Part shown: piece after piece, positions 6,515-14,822 of the stretch
Position numbering within the stretch: the first letter of the stretch is position 1
Layout: each line of letters starts with the position of its first letter
Assembly (NCBI GenBank): GCA_947175575.1
Contig: CAMWNG010000008.1
Coordinates: forward strand, 1 to 50,206
Source: an uncultured Bacteroidales bacterium
Lineage (GTDB): Bacteria; Bacteroidota; Bacteroidia; Bacteroidales; Muribaculaceae
Direction of reading: 5' to 3'
DNA: 50,206 nucleotides
The notes under the pieces: generated by a model
Told to the model about the DNA's origin: nothing
The model's input: the letters and a program-made list of their open reading frames with translations, nothing else
Databases searched by the model: none
Translations under genes and position numbers: made by a program

Positions 6515-7912
6515 GTGCCTGCTACACGTAAATTCCCGAAACTTGGACGTTACATACGTCCGGCTCTGCTGGCCATCGACTGGTTGCTCTTCAACCTTGT
6601 CTTTGGTGTGGTGCTGTGGTTGTTCCCGGAACTGCGACCCGACTCACACGAAATACATGTGATGCTGATTCTCATCAACATCGGGTTCATACCGGTGCTG
6701 ATCGGAGAATCAAGACGCGATTATTTCACGCTGCGCGCAATCCGGCTTGAACGTACGGTGCTTCATGCGCTCTGTACAGTAGGTCTGCACGCGCTGTTTT
6801 TCCTATCGTTCATAGCGCTGCTTGACCTGCCCTACCCCGGAATCGGGTTTTATGGGGCATACTATCTTCTCGTGAGCGCGGTCATTGTGATCTGGTCGCT
6901 CATCTCGCGCAAGCTGCTGAAGATGCATCGTCGCCGAGGCTACAATTACACCAGGGTGGTGATTGTCGGCACCAACTCCACAGCAATGCGACTGGCCTCC
7001 GAAATGGATAACGACCCGGGCTACGGCTATCGCATCATGGGATTCTTCGACGAAGAATGTCGTCCGGGCTTTCACGGCCATTACTGCGGCACCATCGACC
7101 GTCTTGACTCATACGTGCACGAAAATAACATCGACCAGATATATTTCACGATGCCCGGCCATGACGCCACCCTTACGCGCGTGGTGAAGATAGCCGACGA
7201 CAATGTGGCCGAATTTTTCTATGTGCCCCAGATTTCCCGTTACATCAGCCGAGGATTTCAGGTGGTGAACATAGGAGCGATGCCTGTGCTGACTGTGCGA
7301 CGCAACCCCTTGAAAAAGACAGTCAACCGAGCGCTTAAGCGTTCGTTCGACTTCGTAACATCTTCAATCTTCCTCTGCTTGTATCCGCTGATATATATTC
7401 CTGTGGCAATTGCCATCAAGATGTCATCGCCAGGTCCGGTGTATTTCAAACAAGAGCGTACAGGCTACAAGGGACGTCCGTTCAACTGCCTGAAATTCCG
7501 CACCATGCGTGTGAATGTGGATGCAGACCGCGCGCAAGCCACTAAGGATGATCCGCGCAAGACACGTCTGGGCGATTTCCTGCGACGCTCAAGTCTCGAC
7601 GAGTTGCCCCAATTCATAAACGTATGGAAAGGCGACATGTCCATCGTAGGTCCTCGGCCGCACATGCTCAAACATACAGAGGAATATTCGCAGCTCGTGG
7701 ACCGCTACATGGTGCGTCATCTGGTAAAGCCCGGAATCACCGGCTGGGCGCAGGTAAACGGATACCGCGGCCAGACCGACGTGCTGTGGAAAATGGAAAA
7801 ACGTGTCGAATACGACGTGTGGTATATCGAGAACTGGAACTTCCTGCTCGACCTGCGAATCATGGTGCGTACGGCACTAAACATGTTCCGCAAGGACAAA
7901 AACGCCTTCTGA
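6515..7912 (+). CDS. Undecaprenyl-phosphate sugar phosphotransferase (WcaJ-like)
   Basis: The 465-residue product has the layout of polyisoprenyl-phosphate hexose-1-phosphate transferases. About four to five membrane helices come first (residues 15-140), then a Rossmann-like CoA_binding_3 region (VVIVGTNSTAMRLASEM...), another membrane segment at about 275-300, and the bacterial sugar transferase domain. Diagnostic motifs there are SSPGPVYFKQERTGYKG, LKFRTMR, SLDELPQFINVWKGDMS, VGPRPH and KPGITGWAQVNGYRG. It starts lipid-linked glycan synthesis for exopolysaccharide, capsule or O-antigen by moving a sugar-1-phosphate onto undecaprenyl phosphate. No other glycan genes are adjacent. The start is GTG at 6515; no ATG lies nearby. 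Confidence 0.93.
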   Translation: MPATRKFPKLGRYIRPALLAIDWLLFNLVFGVVLWLFPELRPDSHEIHVMLILINIGFIPVLIGESRRDYFTLRAIRLERTVLHALCTVGLHALFFLSFIALLDLPYPGIGFYGAYYLLVSAVIVIWSLISRKLLKMHRRRGYNYTRVVIVGTNSTAMRLASEMDNDPGYGYRIMGFFDEECRPGFHGHYCGTIDRLDSYVHENNIDQIYFTMPGHDATLTRVVKIADDNVAEFFYVPQISRYISRGFQVVNIGAMPVLTVRRNPLKKTVNRALKRSFDFVTSSIFLCLYPLIYIPVAIAIKMSSPGPVYFKQERTGYKGRPFNCLKFRTMRVNVDADRAQATKDDPRKTRLGDFLRRSSLDELPQFINVWKGDMSIVGPRPHMLKHTEEYSQLVDRYMVRHLVKPGITGWAQVNGYRGQTDVLWKMEKRVEYDVWYIENWNFLLDLRIMVRTALNMFRKDKNAF

Positions 7913-7933
7913 TTCAAGAACCGATTGATCGCG

Positions 7934-8461
7934 TCACGCGAACAGACGCTGCATAATAAGTGCGTCGGCATAACTACCGCCACGGCGTATCCACGAACGC
8001 AACTTGCCCGCCGGCTTGAAGCCTGCGCCTTCGAACAACGCAAGCGAAGCCTTGTTGTCAACGGCAACCGTAGCCCAGAGCTGATGGATTCCCAGAGTCA
8101 CCTCGACATACTGGCACAACAGCCGAATAGCCTCGGCTCCGAAACCCTGACGACGAAAATCCTCGTCGATATAAATTCCTATCCCCGCGCGACGGTTCAC
8201 CTTGTCAAAGTCATAAAGGTCAATATGTCCCGCCGCTGTGCCATCGGGAAGCGACACCACCAGGCGAAGCTCGCTGCTGGAGAAAGGGTCGGCTGCATAA
8301 TTACGTATATACTCCCACATCTGGAAACGCGACACCGGGGCTGCATTAGCCACCGATTCCATGAGATCGCGGTCATTTTCCCACAGGAAGAGGCGGTCAA
8401 CATCCGCCTCTTCGGGCGCACGAAGCGTAAGAATATCTGATTTTAAAGTAACAAGGCTCAT
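7934..8461 (-). CDS. GNAT-family N-acetyltransferase (RimJ/SpeG type)
   Basis: This is a 175-residue GNAT protein. The acetyl-CoA pyrophosphate loop is visible as EDFRRQGFGAEAIRLL (consensus Q/RxxGxG/A), preceded by the β4 strand AGIGIYI and followed by ATVAVDNKASLALFEGAGFKPAGKLR, typical of ribosomal-protein or spermidine acetyltransferases. The substrate cannot be told from sequence. It is the last gene of the minus-strand operon, starting 2 bases after recR. It converges with the sugar transferase gene, 21 bases away, and no terminator is visible between them. Confidence 0.88.
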   Translation of the reverse strand: MSLVTLKSDILTLRAPEEADVDRLFLWENDRDLMESVANAAPVSRFQMWEYIRNYAADPFSSSELRLVVSLPDGTAAGHIDLYDFDKVNRRAGIGIYIDEDFRRQGFGAEAIRLLCQYVEVTLGIHQLWATVAVDNKASLALFEGAGFKPAGKLRSWIRRGGSYADALIMQRLFA

Positions 8462-8463
8462 AT

Positions 8464-9087
8464 TCAGCGGTTTTCAAAGGGGCGCCGGTCAATAAGTGAC
8501 CGGCCCAAAGTTAATTCGTCGGTGTATTCAAGATCGTTGCCGAGCGCAAGGCCGCGCGCGGGCCGCGTCACCGTGAGACCGGGCAACTCCGCGGCCTGAA
8601 GCCGACGGAAAATATAGAAATTCGTGGTGTCGCCTTCCATAGTGGGGCTAAGCGCCAGAATGACCTCCCGGATCGGCTCGTGCCGAACGCGTTCTATAAG
8701 CGAAGCGATCTCAAGGCTGTCAGGTCCTACGCCGTCGACAGGCGATATCAGACCGCCCAACACATGGTAAACACCATTGAACTGCCGCGTGCGCTCCACC
8801 ATAAGAACATCCTTCACGTTCTCAACCACGCAGACCACCGATTTATCGCGGGCTGCATCTGAGCATATCGGACATAGGTCTGTCTCGCTGATATTATGGC
8901 AGCTGCGGCAGTAACGGATTCCACGGCGCATGTCAATGAGACTCTGCCCGAGTGCTACAGCCTCCGAGGGATCACGGCGCAGGAGATACAACGCAAGGCG
9001 GAGCGCTGTCTTACGTCCCACTCCGGGAAGACGGGACAGCTCCGTTACGGCCGATTCGAGCAACGATGATGCGAATTCGATTTCCAT
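8464..9087 (-). CDS. recR: Recombination mediator RecR
   Basis: The product is 207 residues from ATG at 9087. A TTG at 9093 immediately after the miaA stop is an alternative, but MEIEFASSLLES is the better start. It contains the helix-hairpin-helix LSRLPGVGRKTALRLALYL, the four-cysteine zinc site (CRSC...CPIC), and a Toprim domain beginning VCVVENVKDVLMVERT, followed by YHVLGGLISPVDGVGPD, a RecR signature. With RecO and RecF it loads RecA onto SSB-coated gaps. It lies in an operon between miaA and a GNAT gene. The same operon encodes a coiled-coil protein with a clamp-binding tail. Confidence 0.97.
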   Translation of the reverse strand: MEIEFASSLLESAVTELSRLPGVGRKTALRLALYLLRRDPSEAVALGQSLIDMRRGIRYCRSCHNISETDLCPICSDAARDKSVVCVVENVKDVLMVERTRQFNGVYHVLGGLISPVDGVGPDSLEIASLIERVRHEPIREVILALSPTMEGDTTNFYIFRRLQAAELPGLTVTRPARGLALGNDLEYTDELTLGRSLIDRRPFENR

Positions 9088-9093
9088 AATCAA

Positions 9094-10029
9094 CTAACAG
9101 CCTCGGGTCTCGGATTGTTTGACAATATCCACCACCCGGGCGGCAAACTCTTCGGGCGAAAGGGCGTGAGAAAGCCATTCGATATGATGACCGCGCCTCT
9201 CCATGCCACGAAACCACGTCATCTGCCGTTTCGCGAACTGATGAATGGCAGTTTCAAGCGCGGAAAACATCTCGTCGTACGTCGTGCGTCCCAACAGGTG
9301 TTCGGTAAGGAATTTGTATTCCAGCCCGTAATATATGAGATCATCGGGAGCGATGCCTGATTCAAGGAGGCATCGTACTTCATCGAGCATGTTTTCCTGT
9401 TCGAGCCGATGCCGGAGACGTTCCGTAATTCGCTGACGCCGTAGATCGCGCGGAATGTCCACACCGACCGTAACGGCCCCTCTCACAGGATGCGGCACAG
9501 CCTGAGAGGCACTCTCGGGATGCTCGGAATAGTATGTTTCGATTTCGATGGCGCGTATGGCACGCTTCGCTGTGTCGACATCAGTCGTGTTGTGAAGGCG
9601 CTTCATTCCAGAAAGAATCCGAGTCAGTTCCTCGAGAGACTTGCCTTCCAGCGATGCGCGCAATCCGGGATTAGCGGGCACTTCGGGTAAACTGAGCCCG
9701 TTCAGAAGCGCCTCGACATACATGCCTGTTCCGCCCACGACCACCGGCATACGTCCGCGACTGCGGATATCCGATATCGCGGCATTGGCATCGCGCAGAT
9801 ATTCGAAAAGGTTGTATTTATACCCGGCAGGAACAATGTCAAGCATGTGCACGGGAACATCGCCGTAGTCGGCCCGGTCTTTTCCTGTGCCTATATCCAT
9901 CCCGGTATAAACCTGACGCGAATCAGCGCTCACGATCTCACCGTCGAGCGCCCGGGCGACGGCCACGCCACGCGAGGTCTTGCCCGATGCAGTCGGACCG
10001 GTGATTATCACCATCGGACAGAGGTTCAT
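9094..10029 (-). CDS. miaA: tRNA dimethylallyltransferase MiaA
   Basis: This 311-residue product shows the P-loop GPTASGKTS near residues 11-19, the DSRQVYTGMDIGTGK block that contacts DMAPP and substrate tRNA, HMLDIVPAGYKYNLFEY, and VVGGTGMYVEALLNG. A later KRQMTWFRGM matches the family's RRQ.TWFR motif. It adds the dimethylallyl group to A37 of tRNAs that read codons starting with U. Its start overlaps the stop of the upstream membrane-protein gene by four bases (10026-10029), which suggests translational coupling. Confidence 0.97.
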   Translation of the reverse strand: MNLCPMVIITGPTASGKTSRGVAVARALDGEIVSADSRQVYTGMDIGTGKDRADYGDVPVHMLDIVPAGYKYNLFEYLRDANAAISDIRSRGRMPVVVGGTGMYVEALLNGLSLPEVPANPGLRASLEGKSLEELTRILSGMKRLHNTTDVDTAKRAIRAIEIETYYSEHPESASQAVPHPVRGAVTVGVDIPRDLRRQRITERLRHRLEQENMLDEVRCLLESGIAPDDLIYYGLEYKFLTEHLLGRTTYDEMFSALETAIHQFAKRQMTWFRGMERRGHHIEWLSHALSPEEFAARVVDIVKQSETRGC

Positions 10030-11309
10030 CGACCCGAGAACAATTTGCTGAAAAACCGGCGCGCCTTATAGAACGGCTTGTCCTGATTGATCTGCGCGAC
10101 ACGCAACCAGCGGAGATCGCCGTAGTCAACCGTCCAGTCCTTGAGATCAGAAAGCCGGAACGAGGGTCTGTACTGTTTGATAGGATAACGGCGATGGCCT
10201 TCGCGATCATACGTTTTCCATGCCATCGTGATGGTGTATATCCTATATATCTCGTCAGCAAGATCGGGGGCCGCTTCAGCATGCTTGATCAGGCTGTCAA
10301 TCTGACCTATCGAGAACCACTCCGAACCGAGCCAGTGCTCGGGAATATGGTTCGAGTTTACAAAAACGGCATAATGCTCAACAGTAGATTCCGCGGTGAC
10401 ACCGGGGGTGACGTATAGACGCTTGACCTCATAGTTTTCAAGACCGGAGATATTGCCGAAAGTGCTTGCTATCAGATCGTGATTTTCCTTGTAAATAGTG
10501 TCGATATAGGTGATGGCGGGAGTATCCCAGCGTTCGAATTCATTGACCTGAAGCAGAAGCTGACCGTCGAACAGCACGAGATATCGCACCTCGAGGCCGA
10601 GTTCGTGCGGATTCATGGTCACGGGTCCGAGCACGAAGCCCATGTTGCGGTAACGGCTCCAGACGAAGAACAAAGATATCAGGTACATTCCGATAGGCAT
10701 GTAGTTGAAAAAGAACCGGTCGGGAGTGTTCATGTTCACATTATAATAATATGTGAAGAAATACCACCAGTCGACCGCGCTCATACACACCCCGATTATC
10801 AGCAGAAGCTGTACCTGATAGCGTGTCTCTGATTCGGATATAGAAGCCATAACACCATTACCGGTGACAGTGTCCTCGGCTATCTGGAATATCGGAGAAG
10901 AATATCCTCTTACCATAACGTAGACAGACAGGATGGTGAGAACCGGGAAGAGGATAAGACAGGTGATGAACGGAATGTCAGGATTCGTCGGCGACCATAC
11001 GAAGAAGTTGTCGAGCGAATAGAACATTCGCGTTGTGTTTATGGCGAGCATGATCAGGGCGGTCCAGTACATCGTGAGCTTCACCACACGCACGATGGCA
11101 GTGCAACGCGAGAGGACACCGTGTTTCATGTAGTTAGCTATAAGTGACAAGGCGTAACCTATCACGAACACGACGAGCGGAAGCCAAACCTTGGGAATGA
11201 ACATGGCAAATACGAGCACCAGGGCGAGCGCGCCGCCCGACACTGCCCACACAGCCCACAATTTACGCAGAAGGATATCTGTGATCGATTTTTTCTGATT
11301 TTGTGTCAT
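10026..11309 (-). CDS. Conserved-type integral membrane protein of unknown function
   Basis: This is a 427-residue protein that I cannot assign to a named family. The first half has about six hydrophobic segments (roughly residues 20-45, 47-60, 80-97, 115-135, 172-190 and 205-220). The second half is a soluble domain rich in aromatic residues, e.g. LEVRYLVLFDGQLLLQVNEFERW and EHWLGSEWFSIGQIDSLIKHAEAAPDL, ending with a basic tail (FYKARRFFSKLFSGR). No catalytic motif is visible. It sits between the S9 peptidase gene (10-base gap) and miaA (4-base overlap), so it belongs to the operon. Confidence 0.75.
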   Translation of the reverse strand: MTQNQKKSITDILLRKLWAVWAVSGGALALVLVFAMFIPKVWLPLVVFVIGYALSLIANYMKHGVLSRCTAIVRVVKLTMYWTALIMLAINTTRMFYSLDNFFVWSPTNPDIPFITCLILFPVLTILSVYVMVRGYSSPIFQIAEDTVTGNGVMASISESETRYQVQLLLIIGVCMSAVDWWYFFTYYYNVNMNTPDRFFFNYMPIGMYLISLFFVWSRYRNMGFVLGPVTMNPHELGLEVRYLVLFDGQLLLQVNEFERWDTPAITYIDTIYKENHDLIASTFGNISGLENYEVKRLYVTPGVTAESTVEHYAVFVNSNHIPEHWLGSEWFSIGQIDSLIKHAEAAPDLADEIYRIYTITMAWKTYDREGHRRYPIKQYRPSFRLSDLKDWTVDYGDLRWLRVAQINQDKPFYKARRFFSKLFSGR

Positions 11310-11319
11310 AGGTCGGATA

Positions 11320-13500
11320 TCAAAGATTTTTATTAAACCAGTCGAGCATCTTGCCGTACACGACGCTGCGCGCGTTACAGCCGTTGATCGAATGATTCAT
11401 ATTTGGGAAAACAAACATATCGCAGAGGCCACCCATGCGTTGCAACCGCGAGACAAATTCGAGCGTGTTGGCAGGATGCACGTTATCGTCGGCCGTGCCA
11501 TACATTATCAGCAGCGGACAGGCAAGCGATGAGGTGTGCCACAAGGGAGCCGAATCGCGGTAACCGGTCTCGTTCTGCTGAGGGGTGAGCATATAGCGTT
11601 CGGCATAGACAGTGTCATAGAAACGCCAGTCGGTCACGGGAGCCACGGCTACCGCGGCAGCATAGGAAGCGGAATCCGCCGTGGCCGCCATAAGGGTCTC
11701 GTATCCGCCGTAACTCCAACCGAAGATACCGATGCGCGAAGCATCAACATAGGGCAATGAAGCAGCATAGCGGGCGGCCGCCAGCTGGTCGATAGTCTCG
11801 TAATGACCGAGATTGCGATAGACGATGTCAGTGAAGGCACGTCCGCGTCCTCCGGTGCCTCGACCGTCAACGCAAACCACCACATAGCCCTCCTGTGCGA
11901 AGGCATCCATCCAATCGAACTGCCAGCGGTGGAGCACTTCCTGCGATCCGGGTCCGCTGTACTGGTACATCACGACGGGATACTTACGTGAGGCGTCGAA
12001 TCCGGCCGGCTTGATGATATAACCGTTCAGTGTCACACCGTCCGAATTCATGGTGAAGAATTCGCGGGGGGCGTGCTTGCCGGCCGAGCGATCCTTAAGC
12101 GCAGAGTTGTCGGCAAGTTTATACACTTCCTTACCGGCGGACGTCACAAGAGCGATGACAGGCACCTGCTCTGTATCGCTGTATGTGGTGGCAAAATATT
12201 CGCAACCGGGCGACGCCACTGCATCGGTGGTTCCCGATGTGGCGCTCACGGGAGTTACGCCCCCTTTGGGAGCGAGCTTGTAGATCGTACGGTCGAGAGG
12301 GGTGGGAGCGGCAGCCTGAAAATAGCTGTTGCCCTTTGCATCGCTGCCATAATAAGCGGTGACATCAGCATCGGGCATGCTGATCGTACGCACTTCCGAC
12401 CCGGTGTAACTTATAAAATAGAGCGCATTCCATCCGCTTTTCCATGAGTTGATGACCAGACCGTCGGAGTCCACCCGCATGTCTTCATATGCGGCGGGAT
12501 TAATCCATGTCCTGGAGTCTTCCGTATATATGCTCTTGGCTACTGTTGACTTAGGATTCACTCTATAAACCTCGAAGTGGTTCTGATCGCGGTTTAGCGT
12601 GGCGACCACAAGAGTCTCGGCATCGGGGCCATATTCAATGCGCGGAATATATTCTATGCGGGCATCCGGCAGCGCGATATCCTTCGTCTTACGGTTATCG
12701 ACATCGTAGGAATGGATGCTGACACGTGAATTGGGTTTGCCGGCTACGGGATACTTGTAGCTCCAGACAGCAGGATAGAGTTCGTCGGCTTCGTCACCGT
12801 CACAGGCCGAATAGTAGCGCTGCATGTAGTACGACGGGACGGCTGTCTCATCATACTTGATATAACTTAGGGTGAGGCAATCCGGCGCCCACGCCATCGA
12901 ACAGACGGTCGTGAACTCTTCCTCGTAGGTCCAGTCTGCCACACCGTTGATTATCTTTCCGGGCGCGCCATCGTCGGTCACAGCCACTTCTGATTGATAA
13001 TCAAGCTTGCGCAGATATATATTGTTACCGGCGACGAACGCCACCATACGGCCGTCCGGCGAAAAAAGCGGGGATTCCTGCAAGGGATGATTGTCTGAAA
13101 GCGGACGCAACAGGCGCGTGCGGATATCGTATGTGAAATACTGCGCGCGGGTGCTGCGGCGGTATATGGGCTCGGAAGCTGTCCAGACAAGCATCTTGGA
13201 ATTGTCCGGACTCAGAATGAAGCCCTCGATATTCGGCAACGAGGTCTCGCGGGTGTTCCCGAGGTCGATAAGTTTCTCCACGACCTCTCCGGACTTGATG
13301 TCCACCCGCACCACTGAACGGCAGTCGGCATCCATTATGGCGAACGATGAGCCATCGGCCATGAATGTGACTCCGGTATTGCGTATGGCAAGATTCTGTG
13401 GATAGACATAGGGCGCCACCGCGCGTACAGCATCGGACGATGCCGCGGCCGCGGTGAGAGTTACGCCAGTTGTTATCAAAGTCAGCAAAAGTTTTTTCAT
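11320..13500 (-). CDS. Exported S9 (DPP-IV-like) prolyl peptidase
   Basis: The product is 726 residues from ATG at 13500, where a signal peptide begins (MKKLLLTLITTGVTLTAAAA). The frame is open further upstream but overlaps the preceding gene. The N-terminal ~450 residues form the DPP-IV β-propeller (YEEEFTTVCSMAWAPD... is a typical Glu-motif region). The C-terminal α/β-hydrolase carries Ser596 in GWSYGGYE, the acid in GTADDNVH (about 671-672) and His703 in NMNHSING. Enzymes of this type cleave X-Pro dipeptides in the periplasm during peptide uptake. It lies 13 bases downstream of the coiled-coil gene in the operon. Confidence 0.94.
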   Translation of the reverse strand: MKKLLLTLITTGVTLTAAAASSDAVRAVAPYVYPQNLAIRNTGVTFMADGSSFAIMDADCRSVVRVDIKSGEVVEKLIDLGNTRETSLPNIEGFILSPDNSKMLVWTASEPIYRRSTRAQYFTYDIRTRLLRPLSDNHPLQESPLFSPDGRMVAFVAGNNIYLRKLDYQSEVAVTDDGAPGKIINGVADWTYEEEFTTVCSMAWAPDCLTLSYIKYDETAVPSYYMQRYYSACDGDEADELYPAVWSYKYPVAGKPNSRVSIHSYDVDNRKTKDIALPDARIEYIPRIEYGPDAETLVVATLNRDQNHFEVYRVNPKSTVAKSIYTEDSRTWINPAAYEDMRVDSDGLVINSWKSGWNALYFISYTGSEVRTISMPDADVTAYYGSDAKGNSYFQAAAPTPLDRTIYKLAPKGGVTPVSATSGTTDAVASPGCEYFATTYSDTEQVPVIALVTSAGKEVYKLADNSALKDRSAGKHAPREFFTMNSDGVTLNGYIIKPAGFDASRKYPVVMYQYSGPGSQEVLHRWQFDWMDAFAQEGYVVVCVDGRGTGGRGRAFTDIVYRNLGHYETIDQLAAARYAASLPYVDASRIGIFGWSYGGYETLMAATADSASYAAAVAVAPVTDWRFYDTVYAERYMLTPQQNETGYRDSAPLWHTSSLACPLLIMYGTADDNVHPANTLEFVSRLQRMGGLCDMFVFPNMNHSINGCNARSVVYGKMLDWFNKNL

Positions 13501-13513
13501 AAATCGTGTAATA

Positions 13514-14821
13514 TCAGAAAAGCGATAATTGTGCCGGGTTTTCGGGTGGTGTCTTTTTGCGTGCGGGAGCATTGTAGCCGAAAGAGGACTCGTCCTGTTG
13601 CGGAAGCATCGACGGAGTCTCTGGTGGCGGAGTGGCCGTAAACCATTCGCCTGTCTCGAACGATTTCTCGATGGCCGAGAGATCATCCTCGGATATGCGC
13701 GGAGCGGATTCCTCGGCTGCGACACCGAAGTCAACAGTCATCTCCGACACCACGGTCGGCGGTAGAAGCTGGTCTATCTCACGCTTCAGTTCATCCTCGC
13801 GCTCGGCCTGAAGACGCAGATTCTCTGCAATCGTTGCTTTCAGCGACCGCACTTCCTCATCTCGTTCGGCAAGTCGGCTCCGAAGCTCCGAAGCATTCTT
13901 CTCGGCTGCCGAAATCGAGGCCTCGTATTCCTCATACTTCTGTACGGCCGCCTCGACCTCAGTGAGAGCTACGGACTGTTGTTCGCGCAGAAGAGCTATT
14001 TCCTTGTCGCGTTGTTCGACAAGATCCGAGGCCTCACGATGACGGCGACGCATGTCCTCGAGCATCTCGGTGGCAACACGTGTCTGTTCCTGAAGAGACT
14101 CGTTGCCGCGGCGCACCTCTTCGAGTTCCTTTTCAAAAGATTCGCGTATGCGTGCCACGGCACTGTCCGGATCATTATGTATCTCGTCAAGCTGACGGCG
14201 CAGGTCATCGGACTCGGCGCGCAAACGCTCGAAGTCCTCGGAATGTACTCCTGCCACCTTCAGGCGGCTCATAAGCGAACGGTTTTCGAGTTCATATTGT
14301 TCCCGTTCGGCTTCAAGGGATGAGCGCTGCTGTTCGAGGTCATGTACACGTTCAGTGAGGGCGCGTTTCTGTCGGTCGGCACTCAGTTGCTGCTGTTTGA
14401 GATCAGCGGCACGCTGTTCGACCTGATCAGAGCGCCGGCGTATGTCTTCCATCTCGCGTGACATGGTGTCCTGTCTGGCCTGCCAGGCAGCTTCGTTGTA
14501 TTCCTTTACGGCCTCGGACAATGATTCGATGTAATCCTTGAGTCCTCGGTCAAGAGCGTCATAAAGACGGCGACGTTCAGCTTCCGGATCAACGCTGTTG
14601 GCCAGAAAATCGGGCAAAGCTCCATTGAACACCTCCACCACATGACTGAAGATGGCAGCGCGGTGTGAGTCACTTATCTCCACAGGACGCGGCTCACTGA
14701 CGGACACTCCGCGCCCGGAATCATCCACCTCGTCCGTCGCAGAAGAGTCTGCAAGCAACTCGGAATCATCCGCCGACGGGCCAAACCCGAACATTGATTT
14801 TAAACCGGATAGAAAACTCAT
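13514..14821 (-). CDS. Coiled-coil protein with C-terminal sliding-clamp-binding motif
   Basis: This is a 435-residue protein without signal peptide or membrane segments. Residues 1-45 are acidic; 45-100 (SHRAAIFSHVVEVFNGALPDFLANS) look like a small helical domain. About 105-350 is continuous coiled coil rich in E, R, Q and L. A low-complexity tail follows, and the protein ends exactly with NPAQLSLF. QLSLF matches the bacterial β-clamp-binding pentapeptide consensus QL(S/D)LF. Placement at the extreme C-terminus after a disordered linker is how many clamp ligands carry it. The gene starts one base after the receiver/PEP-synthase-like gene and is in one operon with recR. No homologue is known to me; the DNA-related role is inference. 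Confidence 0.8.
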   Translation of the reverse strand: MSFLSGLKSMFGFGPSADDSELLADSSATDEVDDSGRGVSVSEPRPVEISDSHRAAIFSHVVEVFNGALPDFLANSVDPEAERRRLYDALDRGLKDYIESLSEAVKEYNEAAWQARQDTMSREMEDIRRRSDQVEQRAADLKQQQLSADRQKRALTERVHDLEQQRSSLEAEREQYELENRSLMSRLKVAGVHSEDFERLRAESDDLRRQLDEIHNDPDSAVARIRESFEKELEEVRRGNESLQEQTRVATEMLEDMRRRHREASDLVEQRDKEIALLREQQSVALTEVEAAVQKYEEYEASISAAEKNASELRSRLAERDEEVRSLKATIAENLRLQAEREDELKREIDQLLPPTVVSEMTVDFGVAAEESAPRISEDDLSAIEKSFETGEWFTATPPPETPSMLPQQDESSFGYNAPARKKTPPENPAQLSLF

Positions 14822-14822
14822 A

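Noticed and set aside
13501-13734. Longer N-terminus for the S9 peptidase
   Set aside because: The extra 78 residues are Arg/Pro-rich and overlap the upstream coiled-coil gene. The signal peptide starts at 13500.
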